NCBI GenBank assembly: GCA_016235745.1
Contig: JACRJA010000017.1
Location: 1-64,000 of the forward strand
Length of the DNA: 64,000 bases
From: Rhodocyclales bacterium
GTDB taxonomy: Bacteria > Pseudomonadota > Gammaproteobacteria > Burkholderiales > Rhodocyclaceae
Direction of reading: 5' to 3'
Shown here: one piece after another, positions 1-9,396 of the stretch
Position numbering within the stretch: the first letter of the stretch is position 1
Layout: each line of letters starts with the position of its first letter
Made by a program: the position numbers and the translations under genes
The notes under the pieces: model-generated
Told to the model about the DNA's origin: nothing
The model's database searches: none
The model's input: the letters and a program-made list of their open reading frames with translations, nothing else

Positions 1-144
1 GTGCTCCAGCGTCTGGAGCCCTTGGGTCTTGAGGGTCACGATCATCATCCTCCGATGATGCCCAACCCCGGCCCCTTCAGGCTCACCTCACGTTGGAATC
101 ACGCGCCTCCTTCAGGCTCATGTGTCATTGGACAAGGCTCGATC

Positions 145-173
145 TTGATTTTCACGCGAGGGAGCGATAGAAT
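145..173 (+). promoter_or_regulatory. sigma-70 promoter of tRNA-Thr
   Basis: TTGATT (145-150) and TAGAAT (168-173) are separated by 17 bases and end 34 bases before the tRNA. The remainder of the first 207 bases shows no convincing gene. Confidence 0.65.
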
Positions 174-207
174 GCCGTCTCTTCCAGGCCGCAAGGCCGC
201 GCGCCAC

Positions 208-283
<76 letters not shown>

Positions 284-284
284 A

Positions 285-309
285 AGGCACCTCTAAGGTG
301 CTTTTTTTT
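285..309 (+). terminator. Rho-independent terminator after tRNA-Thr
   Basis: A 6-bp stem GCACCT/AGGTGC with a 3-base loop is followed by eight T residues. It lies between the tRNA and the 3' end of the converging xthA gene. Confidence 0.8.
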
Positions 310-322
310 CGTCGCCCGAGGC

Positions 323-1129
323 TTACGTGCTGGTCTCTGCCGTCGGGGCGAGTTCCAGCACCACAGGGGCGTGATCCGAGGGGCGTTCCCAGCGCCGGGG
401 TTCGACGTCGATCGTGCAGGCGCGCAGCCGCGGCAGCAGGGCGGGCGAGACGAGGATGTGGTCGATGCGCAGGCCCAGGTTGCGCCGGAATGCTCCTTGG
501 CGGTAGTCCCACCAAGAATAGGACTGCGGCGGCTGGGGAAAGCGGCGGAAAGCGTCGACGAGCCCGAGTGAGAGGAGGCGGGCAAAGGCGGCGCGCTCGG
601 GTGGCGAAGCGAGGATGCCGTCCTGCGGCCAGTCGGGGTGGGTGTCGTCCGGCGCCGGGGCGATGTTGAAGTCGCCCATAAGCACGAACGGGCGCTCCGC
701 CAATCGTTCCCGCTCGATCCAGGAAGCGAGCGCGTCGATCCAGGCGAGCTTGTAGACGAACTTGTCGCTGCTTACCGCTTGACCGTTGGGAAAGTAAGCG
801 CTCACCACCACGAGCGGCGCTTCGCTTGCGGGCTCTTCGACCTCGGCCACGACGAGGCGCGCCTGCTCGTCGGCGAAGCCAGGCAGGCCGCGCGCCGCTT
901 CGCGCCAGGGCAAGCCTTCGCGCACCAGCAGCGCCACGCCGTTGTAGGTCTTCTGGCCGTGCACGGCGGCCTCATAGCCGAGCTCGGCGATCGCCTGGGC
1001 AGGAAATTTCTCCACCGGGCATTTGAGCTCCTGCAGCGCGAGCACGTCGGGACGGGCGTCGACAAGCCAGCGCTGCAGGTGCGGCAGCCGGACGGCGATG
1101 GAGTTGACGTTCCAGGTGGCAAGTTTCAT
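323..1129 (-). CDS. xthA: Exodeoxyribonuclease III (AP endonuclease)
   Basis: 268 residues, the usual length for ExoIII. The enzyme incises abasic sites and degrades 3' ends in base excision repair. The endonuclease/exonuclease/phosphatase fold is marked by WNVNSI near the N-terminus, LQELK (metal-binding Glu near residue 34), MGDFNIAP (catalytic Asp/Asn), GLRIDHILVS and the C-terminal SDHAPV (catalytic His). The gene runs toward tRNA-Thr. Its ATG overlaps the stop of a possible small upstream ORF (ATGA). XthA and ExoA are close relatives; the motifs fit the XthA group. Confidence 0.95.
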   Translation of the reverse strand: MKLATWNVNSIAVRLPHLQRWLVDARPDVLALQELKCPVEKFPAQAIAELGYEAAVHGQKTYNGVALLVREGLPWREAARGLPGFADEQARLVVAEVEEPASEAPLVVVSAYFPNGQAVSSDKFVYKLAWIDALASWIERERLAERPFVLMGDFNIAPAPDDTHPDWPQDGILASPPERAAFARLLSLGLVDAFRRFPQPPQSYSWWDYRQGAFRRNLGLRIDHILVSPALLPRLRACTIDVEPRRWERPSDHAPVVLELAPTAETST

Positions 1130-1326
1130 GGGGAAATTGTACCGCGCCGCCGCAGCCGTTCAATACGCTCGGCCGGATCGCCGGCCGACTGGATGAATCC
1201 CTCATTCTTTATCAGGGGGACCTCTGCCTCTTCGACTGGATCGATCAACCGGGCCTGCGCGCACACATCGAGCGCGTGGGCCAGGTGTTTTACGAACGGG
1301 TTTGCGGTTAGAATTCCTTTCGACAT
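1126..1326 (-). CDS. Small hypothetical protein upstream of xthA
   Basis: 66 codons, not recognised. In favour: a strong Shine-Dalgarno (AGGAAAGGAG) stands directly before the ATG, and the stop overlaps the xthA start as ATGA, the arrangement of coupled genes. Against: the start lies only 20 bases from the divergent start of the coiled-coil gene, leaving no room for separate promoters, and the protein has no clear domain. It may be a spurious ORF. Confidence 0.35.
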   Translation of the reverse strand: MSKGILTANPFVKHLAHALDVCAQARLIDPVEEAEVPLIKNEGFIQSAGDPAERIERLRRRGTISP

Positions 1327-1346
1327 GCTCCTTTCCTGGATTTCCC

Positions 1347-1709
1347 ATGGGCGCAGCGCTGAAACTGTACGAAGAACTGCTCGACGCGGGCGAAGACAAG
1401 CGCCGCGCGAAGCTCATCGCCGAGGCGTTCGAAGCGCTGGAAGCGCGCTACCCCGATTTGCGCGACATCGCCACGCATGCGCACCTGCGCGAGAGCGAGC
1501 TGCGCCTGCAGCGCGAGATCGAAGCCATTCGCCTTGAGATCAAGGAGGTCGAGGCCAACCTGCGCAAGGAGCTCGCTGACACGCGTCTGGAGATCAAGAA
1601 CGTCGAGGTGCGCTTGACGCAGGCCATCCATCGCCAGACGGTGTGGGTGATTCTGGCCATTGGCGGCATCACCGGCTTCATCCGCTGGCTAGACGTCTTC
1701 TTCAAGTAG
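1347..1709 (+). CDS. Coiled-coil protein with C-terminal membrane anchor (DUF1640/CCDC90-like)
   Basis: 120 residues. An N-terminal helix ([20 protein letters not shown]) leads into a long Glu/Arg/Leu-rich coiled coil (about residues 45-95, with [20 protein letters not shown]-type heptads). A single hydrophobic segment near the C-terminus ([15 protein letters not shown]) completes the layout of bacterial CCDC90/DUF1640-like proteins, whose role is unknown. The ATG at 1347 gives the domain start; its Shine-Dalgarno is weak. A TAGAAT -10-like hexamer lies at 1309-1314. Confidence 0.7.
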   Translation: MGAALKLYEELLDAGEDKRRAKLIAEAFEALEARYPDLRDIATHAHLRESELRLQREIEAIRLEIKEVEANLRKELADTRLEIKNVEVRLTQAIHRQTVWVILAIGGITGFIRWLDVFFK

Positions 1710-1845
1710 CCGCTCCGTCCCAGGCGGGTTTCCCCCGCTACGGCGCTCATGGCGTTCAACCTCTGGCCGCGACCCTTCTGCGCTGCGAACTTTGGGTACA
1801 ATACTTCTGACACACGCCGCCGGCTGCGGCGTCGGGGGAGGGGAG

Positions 1846-2082
1846 ATGAAGTGTGTCATCCTCGCCGGGGGCTACGGCACCCGGATCAGTGAGGAATCTC
1901 ATCTGCGGCGGCCCAAGCCGATGATCGAAATCGGCGGGAAGCCGATCCTGTGGCACGTGATGAAGCTCTATGCCGCGCACGGCATCGAGGAGTTCATTCT
2001 CTGCCTGGGCCACAAAGGCTACGTCATCAAGGAATACTTCGCCAACGACTCATCGTCAAGCGATGCAAAATTGAACTTCTGA
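1846..2082 (+). pseudogene. rfbF: Truncated glucose-1-phosphate cytidylyltransferase
   Basis: The first ~66 residues match the N-terminus of RfbF-type sugar nucleotidyltransferases: [17 protein letters not shown] carries the nucleotide-binding GGxGTR loop, followed by [20 protein letters not shown] and [12 protein letters not shown]. The match stops abruptly at about 2044 and the frame closes 12 codons later, whereas intact enzymes have about 257 residues. A GGGGAG Shine-Dalgarno and an upstream TACAAT (1797-1802) remain. It would have made CDP-glucose for surface polysaccharide, which fits the adjacent glycosyltransferase. Recombination seems to have removed the rest. Confidence 0.75.
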
Positions 2083-2391
2083 TTCACACGGTGGGTCAGT
2101 ACCGGCTTCGCCGGGGTTTGAGGCCGCAGCAGAATGATTGAACAAACAGGATGAAGCGGTGCTAACAGCGGTAGGTCTATCCCGAGATCATTGAATGGGC
2201 CAAGCATGAATGGATGCTGATCTACTGGACTACTGGGGCGGCACGTAGCAAGATTGGTGCACGACTAGCCCCGCGGGGCAAGATGGCGGTGCTCATTCGG
2301 TAATAAAAATGATACGCTTTGGTAATAAAAAATTGATTGTATAATCTGCTCAATCTGCTTTTTCCGAGTTTAATAGCGATGAGTTGATAAC
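2083..2391. other. Degraded junction between rfbF remnant and glycosyltransferase
   Basis: No intact gene. The first part is GC-rich and full of stops in all frames. From about 2300 the composition drops sharply to AT-rich, matching the start of the following gene. TTGGTA (2319-2324) and TATAAT (2340-2345) could be a promoter, though with a short 15-base spacer. Confidence 0.5.
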
Positions 2392-5300
2392 ATGAATATA
2401 TTGATTGCAAATCATTTTTTAAGACAATTTACAGGTTCTGAAATTGCAGCTATAGATTTGGCAAAATTTTTCCACAGAAAAAAGTGGGATGTAACTTTAA
2501 CAAGTTTTATATGTCATGATCCTTTAAAAAAAGAAATAGAAAAACTCGGGCTAAATTATATTAATTTAAGGGATATTGCTTCAAAAAAATATTTTGATTT
2601 TGTTTGGATGCACCATTTTACTACAGCAGAAGAAATATTGTCTAACGGATTTATAGATGCAAATTATTTTATATTCTCGTCATTATCGCCATTTGAAAAT
2701 CTTGAATTGCCGCCCTTGCAATTAGAAAAAGTAAATATTATTTTAGCAAATTCTAACGAAACAAAGAAAAATCTAAATCATTTGGGAATAGATAACAATT
2801 CTATTTTTGTATTTCCTAACCCTGTTTTAAATGATTTTTTTTGCAAAAAAGCGATCCTAAATGAAGAAATAAAAAAAGTTACAGTTGTTTCTAATCATAT
2901 TCCAAAAGAATTGAATGATGCCATTAAAATTCTAGAAAAGAAAATCGACGTTGAAGTGTTCGGTTTTCAAGGAAAAGAAAAACTTGTCGAGCCTGAGGAT
3001 TTGCTAGGATCTGATGCAGTTATTACTATTGGTCGAACTGTTCAATATTCTCTTGCCTTGGGTATTCCTGTATATTGCTACGATAGATTTGGTGGTCCTG
3101 GATGGATATCGCCGGAAAATATAGAAAAATCATCATGGTTTAATTTTTCAGGAAGATGTTGTAATAGAAAGATAGCGGCAGAGGATATTGTTCATGAAAT
3201 ATTTTCTAATTATAAAAATATAAAACTTAATGCCGATGAGATGATAGATTATGCATATAAAAATTTTAGTTTAGAGAAAAAAATAGAGGAATTGTTTGCT
3301 GATTTGAGTGGTAAAAAAAATGTATCTTTTTTTTCAAAAAGTAAGGAAGAAATCTTAAAAAGGCGTGTTAATAAGGCTGTTGAGGAATTGCCCTTGTTTC
3401 ATTACACCACCTACCTCACCCGCCACCACTCCCCCTTCCATCCCGACGATCCGCTCCCCGCCGATAGTCCCGTTGTGACCTTCGTCGTTCCCTGTTCTAG
3501 CGCCGAGCTGCCGCTCTTGGCCGATACGCTCGACAGCCTTGGCGTGCAGTCGGCGCCTTTGTGGCGGCTGGTGGTGCTGGCCGATGCGCCGGCGCCGGAT
3601 GCGATGTGGGACGAGCTGCCGATGCTGCGCTGGCGGGCGCTGGCCTCTTTGGAGGAGATGGGCGAGGCGCTCGGGGATGAGCTGGAGGCGGTGGCTTCGG
3701 GCTGGGTATCGGTGTTTGCGCCGGGGGTGCGGTTGGCGGCCGATGCAGTGGAGCAGCTGGTGCGCCATGCGCTGGCGTTTCCGCAGTGGCGCTTGATGTA
3801 TGGCGATTCCGACACGGTGGATGCGGACGGGGCGCGGCGCGATCCGCTCTTTCGGCCGGATCTCAATTTGGACCTGTTGCGCTCGATGCCGTACTTGGGC
3901 CCGTGCCTGTGGGTGGAGCGCGAGGCGTTTGCGGCGGTGGGGGGCTTGGGCGAGCAGGGCGGGGCGTGGCGCTACGATCTGGCGCTGCGGGTGCTCGACG
4001 CCTTCGGAGATGAGGCGATCGGGCACGTGGACGAGGTGCTCTATTCGCTGCCAGCGGGACGCGAGGAGGCGGTGGACGAGGCGGCGCACCGGCAGGCGCT
4101 GGCGGCGCATCTGGCGCGCCGCGGTCTGGAGGCGGAGGTGGCCGAGGGCTACGTGCCGGGTACCTGGCGCGTGGTGTATCGCTGGCCGCGGCAGCCGCGC
4201 GTGTCGATCATCATTCCCACCAAAGACCAGGCGGATTATCTGCAGGCGTGCGTCGAGAGCGTCCGGGCGAAGACGGCTTATCCCGACTATGAGATTCTGG
4301 TGGTGGATAACGGCAGCACCCAGCCGGAGGCGCTCGCCTATCTGGAGCGCTTGAAAGCGGAAGGGGTGCGGGTGTTGCCTTATCCCAAGCCGTTCAATTT
4401 CTCGGCGATGTGCAATCTGGCCGCGCGCGAGGCAAGCGGCGAGTATCTGCTCTTGCTCAACAACGATACCGCGGTGCTGCAGGAGCATTGGCTGGAGCGC
4501 ATGGTGGCCTACGGGCAGCGGCCGGACGTGGGCATCGTGGGGGTGAAGTTGATGTTCCCTCAGCCGCAGACGGTGCAGCACGTGGGGGTGATCCTGGGCT
4601 TGGGCGGCATTGCCGAGCATCCGTATCTGGGCCTGCTGGGGCTCACCGATGGCGGGTACATGAACCGGGCGCTGGTGGATCAGGATCTTTCGGCGGTGAC
4701 GGCGGCCTGTCTCTTGATCCGCAAGTCGGTGTGGGAGGAGGTGAAGGGGCTGGACGAGCAGGCGTTTCGCGTGTCTTACAACGACGTGGATCTGTGCCTG
4801 AAGGTGCGCGAGCGCGGCTATAAGATTCTGTGGACGCCCTTCGTGGTGCTGGTGCATCACGGCAGCGTGAGCCAGCAGCAGGAGGCGGCCGAGCCGGCCA
4901 AGGCGCGCAAGGCGCAGCAGCGCTTTGGCAAGGAGCAGGAGGCGATGCTGCGCAAGTGGCTGCCGCAACTGGCGCGCGATCCGGCCTACAACCGGCATTT
5001 GAGCCTGACGCACCGCGACTATCGGGTGGAGCCGGAGATCGTGGTGAATTGGGACCCGCGCTTGCCTTCGGAGAAAGTGCGGGTGCTGGGCTGGGAGCAG
5101 TTGAGCGGGGTGATCGAGTATCGCATCAAGCAGCCGCTGGAGGGATTGTGGCGAGTGCGGGCGGTGGAGCGCAGTTTCATCCACGCGCCGGCGGTGCGGC
5201 AGACGCGCATTCCCTTGCTCGTCGAAGTGGAGCGGGCCAGGCCGGATGTCTTTACCGCGAGCGCTTTTTTGGAGCTGAGCGATCATCTGGAGACGGTGCG

Positions 5301-6072
5301 CCAGGTACAGGAGGTTGCGGGCATTCCTTTCCTGCTGCATCTGGATGATCTCATCAGCGAGATTCCGCGCCAGAGCGAGGTCTATGAGCACCGCAACACG
5401 CCGGGGGAGATGAAGCGGGTGGTGCGCACTGCCGACCGGGTGGTGGTGACGACCGAGCCGATCCGTGCGGCGATCGAGAAGTACGCCCGCGAGGTGCGCC
5501 TGATCCCGAACTATCTGCCGGGCTGGGTGTGGAACGAGCTGCGTTCCGAGCGGCGCGTGGGGCCTACGCCGCGCGTGGGCTGGGCGGGGGCGATGCAGCA
5601 CGCGGGGGATCTGGCCCTGATCCGCGAGGTGGTGAAGGCGACGAGCGAGGAGTGCGACTGGGTCTTCTTTGGCATGTGCCCGGAGGAGCTGCGCCCGTTC
5701 GTGAAGGAGTTCCATCCCTTCGTGCCGTTCGAGCAGTACCCGGCCAAGCTCGCGAGCCTGAACCTGGACCTGGCGGTGGCGCCGCTGGAGGTGAACCGCT
5801 TCAACGAGTGCAAGTCGAACCTGCGCCTGTTGGAGTACGGCATTCTCGGCTGGCCGGTGGTGTGCTCGGACGTGATGCCTTATCGCGGCGCGCCGGTGGC
5901 GCGCGTGCCCAACCGCCCGGAGGCCTGGCTGGAGGCGATCCGCGCCCGTATCCACGATCTGGACGCGGCGCAGCAGGAGGGCGAGGCGCTGCAGCGGTGG
6001 GTACGCGAGGGCTGGATGCTGGAGGATCACCTCGGCGAATGGATCGAGGCGTATCGGTTCGGGGAGAAGTGA
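2392..6072 (+). CDS. Multidomain glycosyltransferase, compositional chimera
   Basis: 1226 residues. Residues 1 to about 335 resemble a GT-B type transferase (MNILIANHFL...GSEIAAIDLA) and are very AT-rich, with Lys/Asn/Ile/Phe-rich codon use. From about base 3395 the same frame becomes strongly GC-rich. Residues ~345-590 look like a first GT2 domain (MYGDSDTVDADG, RRDPLFRPDLNLDLL). Residues ~602-865 are a clear GT2 domain (VSIIIPTKDQ, VVDNGS, LLNNDTA with the metal-binding Asp, YNDVDLC). Residues ~900-1226 resemble a GT4-like domain (HLDDLISEIPRQ, VGWAGAMQHAGD, FNECKSNLRLLEYG). It probably builds a cell-surface glycan (O-antigen, capsule or flagellin glycan). The rfbF remnant upstream supports this. 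No Shine-Dalgarno is obvious. Confidence 0.8.
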   Translation: MNILIANHFLRQFTGSEIAAIDLAKFFHRKKWDVTLTSFICHDPLKKEIEKLGLNYINLRDIASKKYFDFVWMHHFTTAEEILSNGFIDANYFIFSSLSPFENLELPPLQLEKVNIILANSNETKKNLNHLGIDNNSIFVFPNPVLNDFFCKKAILNEEIKKVTVVSNHIPKELNDAIKILEKKIDVEVFGFQGKEKLVEPEDLLGSDAVITIGRTVQYSLALGIPVYCYDRFGGPGWISPENIEKSSWFNFSGRCCNRKIAAEDIVHEIFSNYKNIKLNADEMIDYAYKNFSLEKKIEELFADLSGKKNVSFFSKSKEEILKRRVNKAVEELPLFHYTTYLTRHHSPFHPDDPLPADSPVVTFVVPCSSAELPLLADTLDSLGVQSAPLWRLVVLADAPAPDAMWDELPMLRWRALASLEEMGEALGDELEAVASGWVSVFAPGVRLAADAVEQLVRHALAFPQWRLMYGDSDTVDADGARRDPLFRPDLNLDLLRSMPYLGPCLWVEREAFAAVGGLGEQGGAWRYDLALRVLDAFGDEAIGHVDEVLYSLPAGREEAVDEAAHRQALAAHLARRGLEAEVAEGYVPGTWRVVYRWPRQPRVSIIIPTKDQADYLQACVESVRAKTAYPDYEILVVDNGSTQPEALAYLERLKAEGVRVLPYPKPFNFSAMCNLAAREASGEYLLLLNNDTAVLQEHWLERMVAYGQRPDVGIVGVKLMFPQPQTVQHVGVILGLGGIAEHPYLGLLGLTDGGYMNRALVDQDLSAVTAACLLIRKSVWEEVKGLDEQAFRVSYNDVDLCLKVRERGYKILWTPFVVLVHHGSVSQQQEAAEPAKARKAQQRFGKEQEAMLRKWLPQLARDPAYNRHLSLTHRDYRVEPEIVVNWDPRLPSEKVRVLGWEQLSGVIEYRIKQPLEGLWRVRAVERSFIHAPAVRQTRIPLLVEVERARPDVFTASAFLELSDHLETVRQVQEVAGIPFLLHLDDLISEIPRQSEVYEHRNTPGEMKRVVRTADRVVVTTEPIRAAIEKYAREVRLIPNYLPGWVWNELRSERRVGPTPRVGWAGAMQHAGDLALIREVVKATSEECDWVFFGMCPEELRPFVKEFHPFVPFEQYPAKLASLNLDLAVAPLEVNRFNECKSNLRLLEYGILGWPVVCSDVMPYRGAPVARVPNRPEAWLEAIRARIHDLDAAQQEGEALQRWVREGWMLEDHLGEWIEAYRFGEK

Positions 6073-6089
6073 ACCGCGAAACCAGGAAA

Positions 6090-6133
6090 GTGGGCCCAGC
6101 TGGATTCGAACCAGCAACCAACGGATTATGAGT
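6090..6133 (-). repeat. Duplicated 3' half of tRNA-Ile(CAT), att-like direct repeat
   Basis: 44 bases are identical to 7123-7166, the discriminator, T-arm and variable region through to the anticodon loop of the intact tRNA-Ile gene, in the same orientation. The 5' half of the tRNA is absent. Tyrosine integrases leave exactly this: the intact tRNA at one end and a copy of its 3' part at the other. The ~990 bases between hold a toxin-antitoxin pair and no integrase. Confidence 0.8.
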
Positions 6134-6209
6134 TCGTCACCAACGCGCGAAGGTGGGCAAGACTAGGCTCTGTACCGCTGGGTACCGGCGAGATCCGCTT
6201 GTCGCCACG

Positions 6210-6518
6210 TCACGGCGTTTGCTGCGCCGCGTGTTTCACTCGCAAAATTTCCACGGTGCGGGTTTCGTCCAGTACGCGATAGAACACGATGTAATTCCGA
6301 TGGGCGACCAGCTCGCGCACAGAGTCCGGCAGGCCGGGCCGCCCGGTGCGGCCAAGCTCCGGGTGCTGTGCAAGGGGCAAGATCTTGGCGCGTAGCTCCT
6401 GGCCGAAGCTGCGCGCCCTGGTCGGGTTGTCTTTGCCGATGTATCGAACGATGCTGCGCAAATCCTCGCGGGCCTTCGGCCGCCATTCGATGCGGTAAGG
6501 GGTCTTTGCCTGCGCCAT
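6210..6518 (-). CDS. parE: RelE/ParE-family toxin
   Basis: 102 residues, the normal size for this family. YRIEWRPKAREDLRSIVRYI is the typical N-terminal strand and helix, and GRPGLPDSVRELVAHRNYI-VFYRV-VEILRV is the conserved core of ParE toxins, most of which poison DNA gyrase. The family has both gyrase- and ribosome-directed members and the target cannot be read from sequence. It follows its antitoxin gene on the same strand, after a tiny 18-codon ORF, and lies inside the tRNA-flanked insertion. Confidence 0.85.
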   Translation of the reverse strand: MAQAKTPYRIEWRPKAREDLRSIVRYIGKDNPTRARSFGQELRAKILPLAQHPELGRTGRPGLPDSVRELVAHRNYIVFYRVLDETRTVEILRVKHAAQQTP

Positions 6519-6521
6519 GGA

Positions 6522-6578
6522 TCAGTCGGCCAGGATGGCCGGCGGGATGCCCTCGGGCTGGTGCGGTTGCTCCTTCAT
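6522..6578 (-). CDS. 18-residue ORF between antitoxin and toxin genes
   Basis: MKEQPHQPEGIPPAILAD. Its ATG overlaps the antitoxin stop as ATGA and it ends 3 bases before the toxin ATG. It could be a translational coupler that carries ribosomes to the toxin start, or simply fortuitous. Confidence 0.3.
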   Translation of the reverse strand: MKEQPHQPEGIPPAILAD

Positions 6579-7042
6579 GCGTGCTTCCTTGCGGCCGGCT
6601 TGCGTTCGGCCATCAGGGCGGTAATGTCGGCATCCATTTCGGCCATGACTTCATCGTGCGAGATGTTCGGCTGGGGGTCGTCGATGGCCTCCTGAATCTC
6701 GCTGGCCAGCCATTCCGCGTAGGCGGCGGCTTGGTGCGCCTTGCGCATCGCCTCGGCCCGGCCACGGTTACCGGCGGTTTCTTCCTTCTCGGCCGGGTTC
6801 CACTCGCTGGCGTCGAACTGGCCGATGGTGATGCCCACGTTGCGCAGGACGTTCAAGGCGGCAAGGGGATTGCCGAACCGGCGCGGTTCGTTGCTGCGGG
6901 CCTTCGCCAGGAAGGCGGAGGACCCGCTGCGCGTGGCGATCTGGACAAGGAACACCCCGCCCTTCCCTTTGAGGGTCACGCTCTCGACGCCGCCGGCATC
7001 GCTCGCGGCACGAAGCTGTTCAAGGGTCATGCTTTGCATCAT
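6575..7042 (-). CDS. Plasmid-type stability protein with StbD/PaaA-like antitoxin tail
   Basis: 155 residues. The N-terminal ~95 residues (MTLEQLRAASDAGG, VTLKGKGGVFLVQIATRSG, EPRRFGNPLAALNVLRNVGI, IGQFDASEWNP) resemble a ParC-like partition-associated protein found on plasmids. The C-terminal part (AYAEWLASEIQEAIDDPQPN, ISHDEVMAEMDADI) matches the StbD/PaaA-type antitoxins that partner ParE toxins. It is therefore most likely the antitoxin of the downstream toxin. AAGGAG precedes two adjacent ATGs; the second (7039) has the better spacing. A perfect inverted repeat overlaps the ribosome binding site, as expected for autoregulation. Confidence 0.7.
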   Translation of the reverse strand: MMQSMTLEQLRAASDAGGVESVTLKGKGGVFLVQIATRSGSSAFLAKARSNEPRRFGNPLAALNVLRNVGITIGQFDASEWNPAEKEETAGNRGRAEAMRKAHQAAAYAEWLASEIQEAIDDPQPNISHDEVMAEMDADITALMAERKPAARKHA

Positions 7043-7060
7043 TCACTCCTTATAGAGTGA
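7043..7060. promoter_or_regulatory. Probable operator of the toxin-antitoxin operon
   Basis: A perfect 6-bp inverted repeat TCACTC-N6-GAGTGA sits directly upstream of the antitoxin start and covers its Shine-Dalgarno. Antitoxins commonly repress their own operons at such sites. Confidence 0.45.
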
Positions 7061-7120
7061 TGAAAGTAGCAGGGTTGATTGTGCATGTTTTCTAGGAAAC
7101 GTGCAAGCGCCATCAGGAGA

Positions 7121-7196
<76 letters not shown>

Positions 7197-7217
7197 TGCA
7201 GCTGAAATTATCGCATG

Positions 7218-7242
7218 AAAAAACCCCGCCCGAAGGGCGGGG
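7218..7242 (-). terminator. Rho-independent terminator of rpoD
   Basis: A CCCCGCCC/GGGCGGGG stem with a TTC-type loop is followed on the minus strand by six T residues. It lies between the rpoD stop and tRNA-Ile. Confidence 0.9.
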
Positions 7243-7260
7243 CCGAGGCGAGGAGGGGCT

Positions 7261-9291
<2,031 letters not shown>

Positions 9292-9396
9292 GGCAGCAGC
9301 GTGTTTTCCCGGAAAAACTTGCGATTATAAGACGACTCGCCGCGCATCGGGCGGCTTTCTTTTTGTTTATAGCAGCTTCGGCGCCTGGCGTCGCTT

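Noticed and set aside
3355-6117. 920-codon open frame on the minus strand opposite the glycosyltransferase
   Set aside because: It is a shadow of a GC-rich gene: His/Arg/Gln-rich, no domains, no Shine-Dalgarno, wholly antisense to a well-supported protein.
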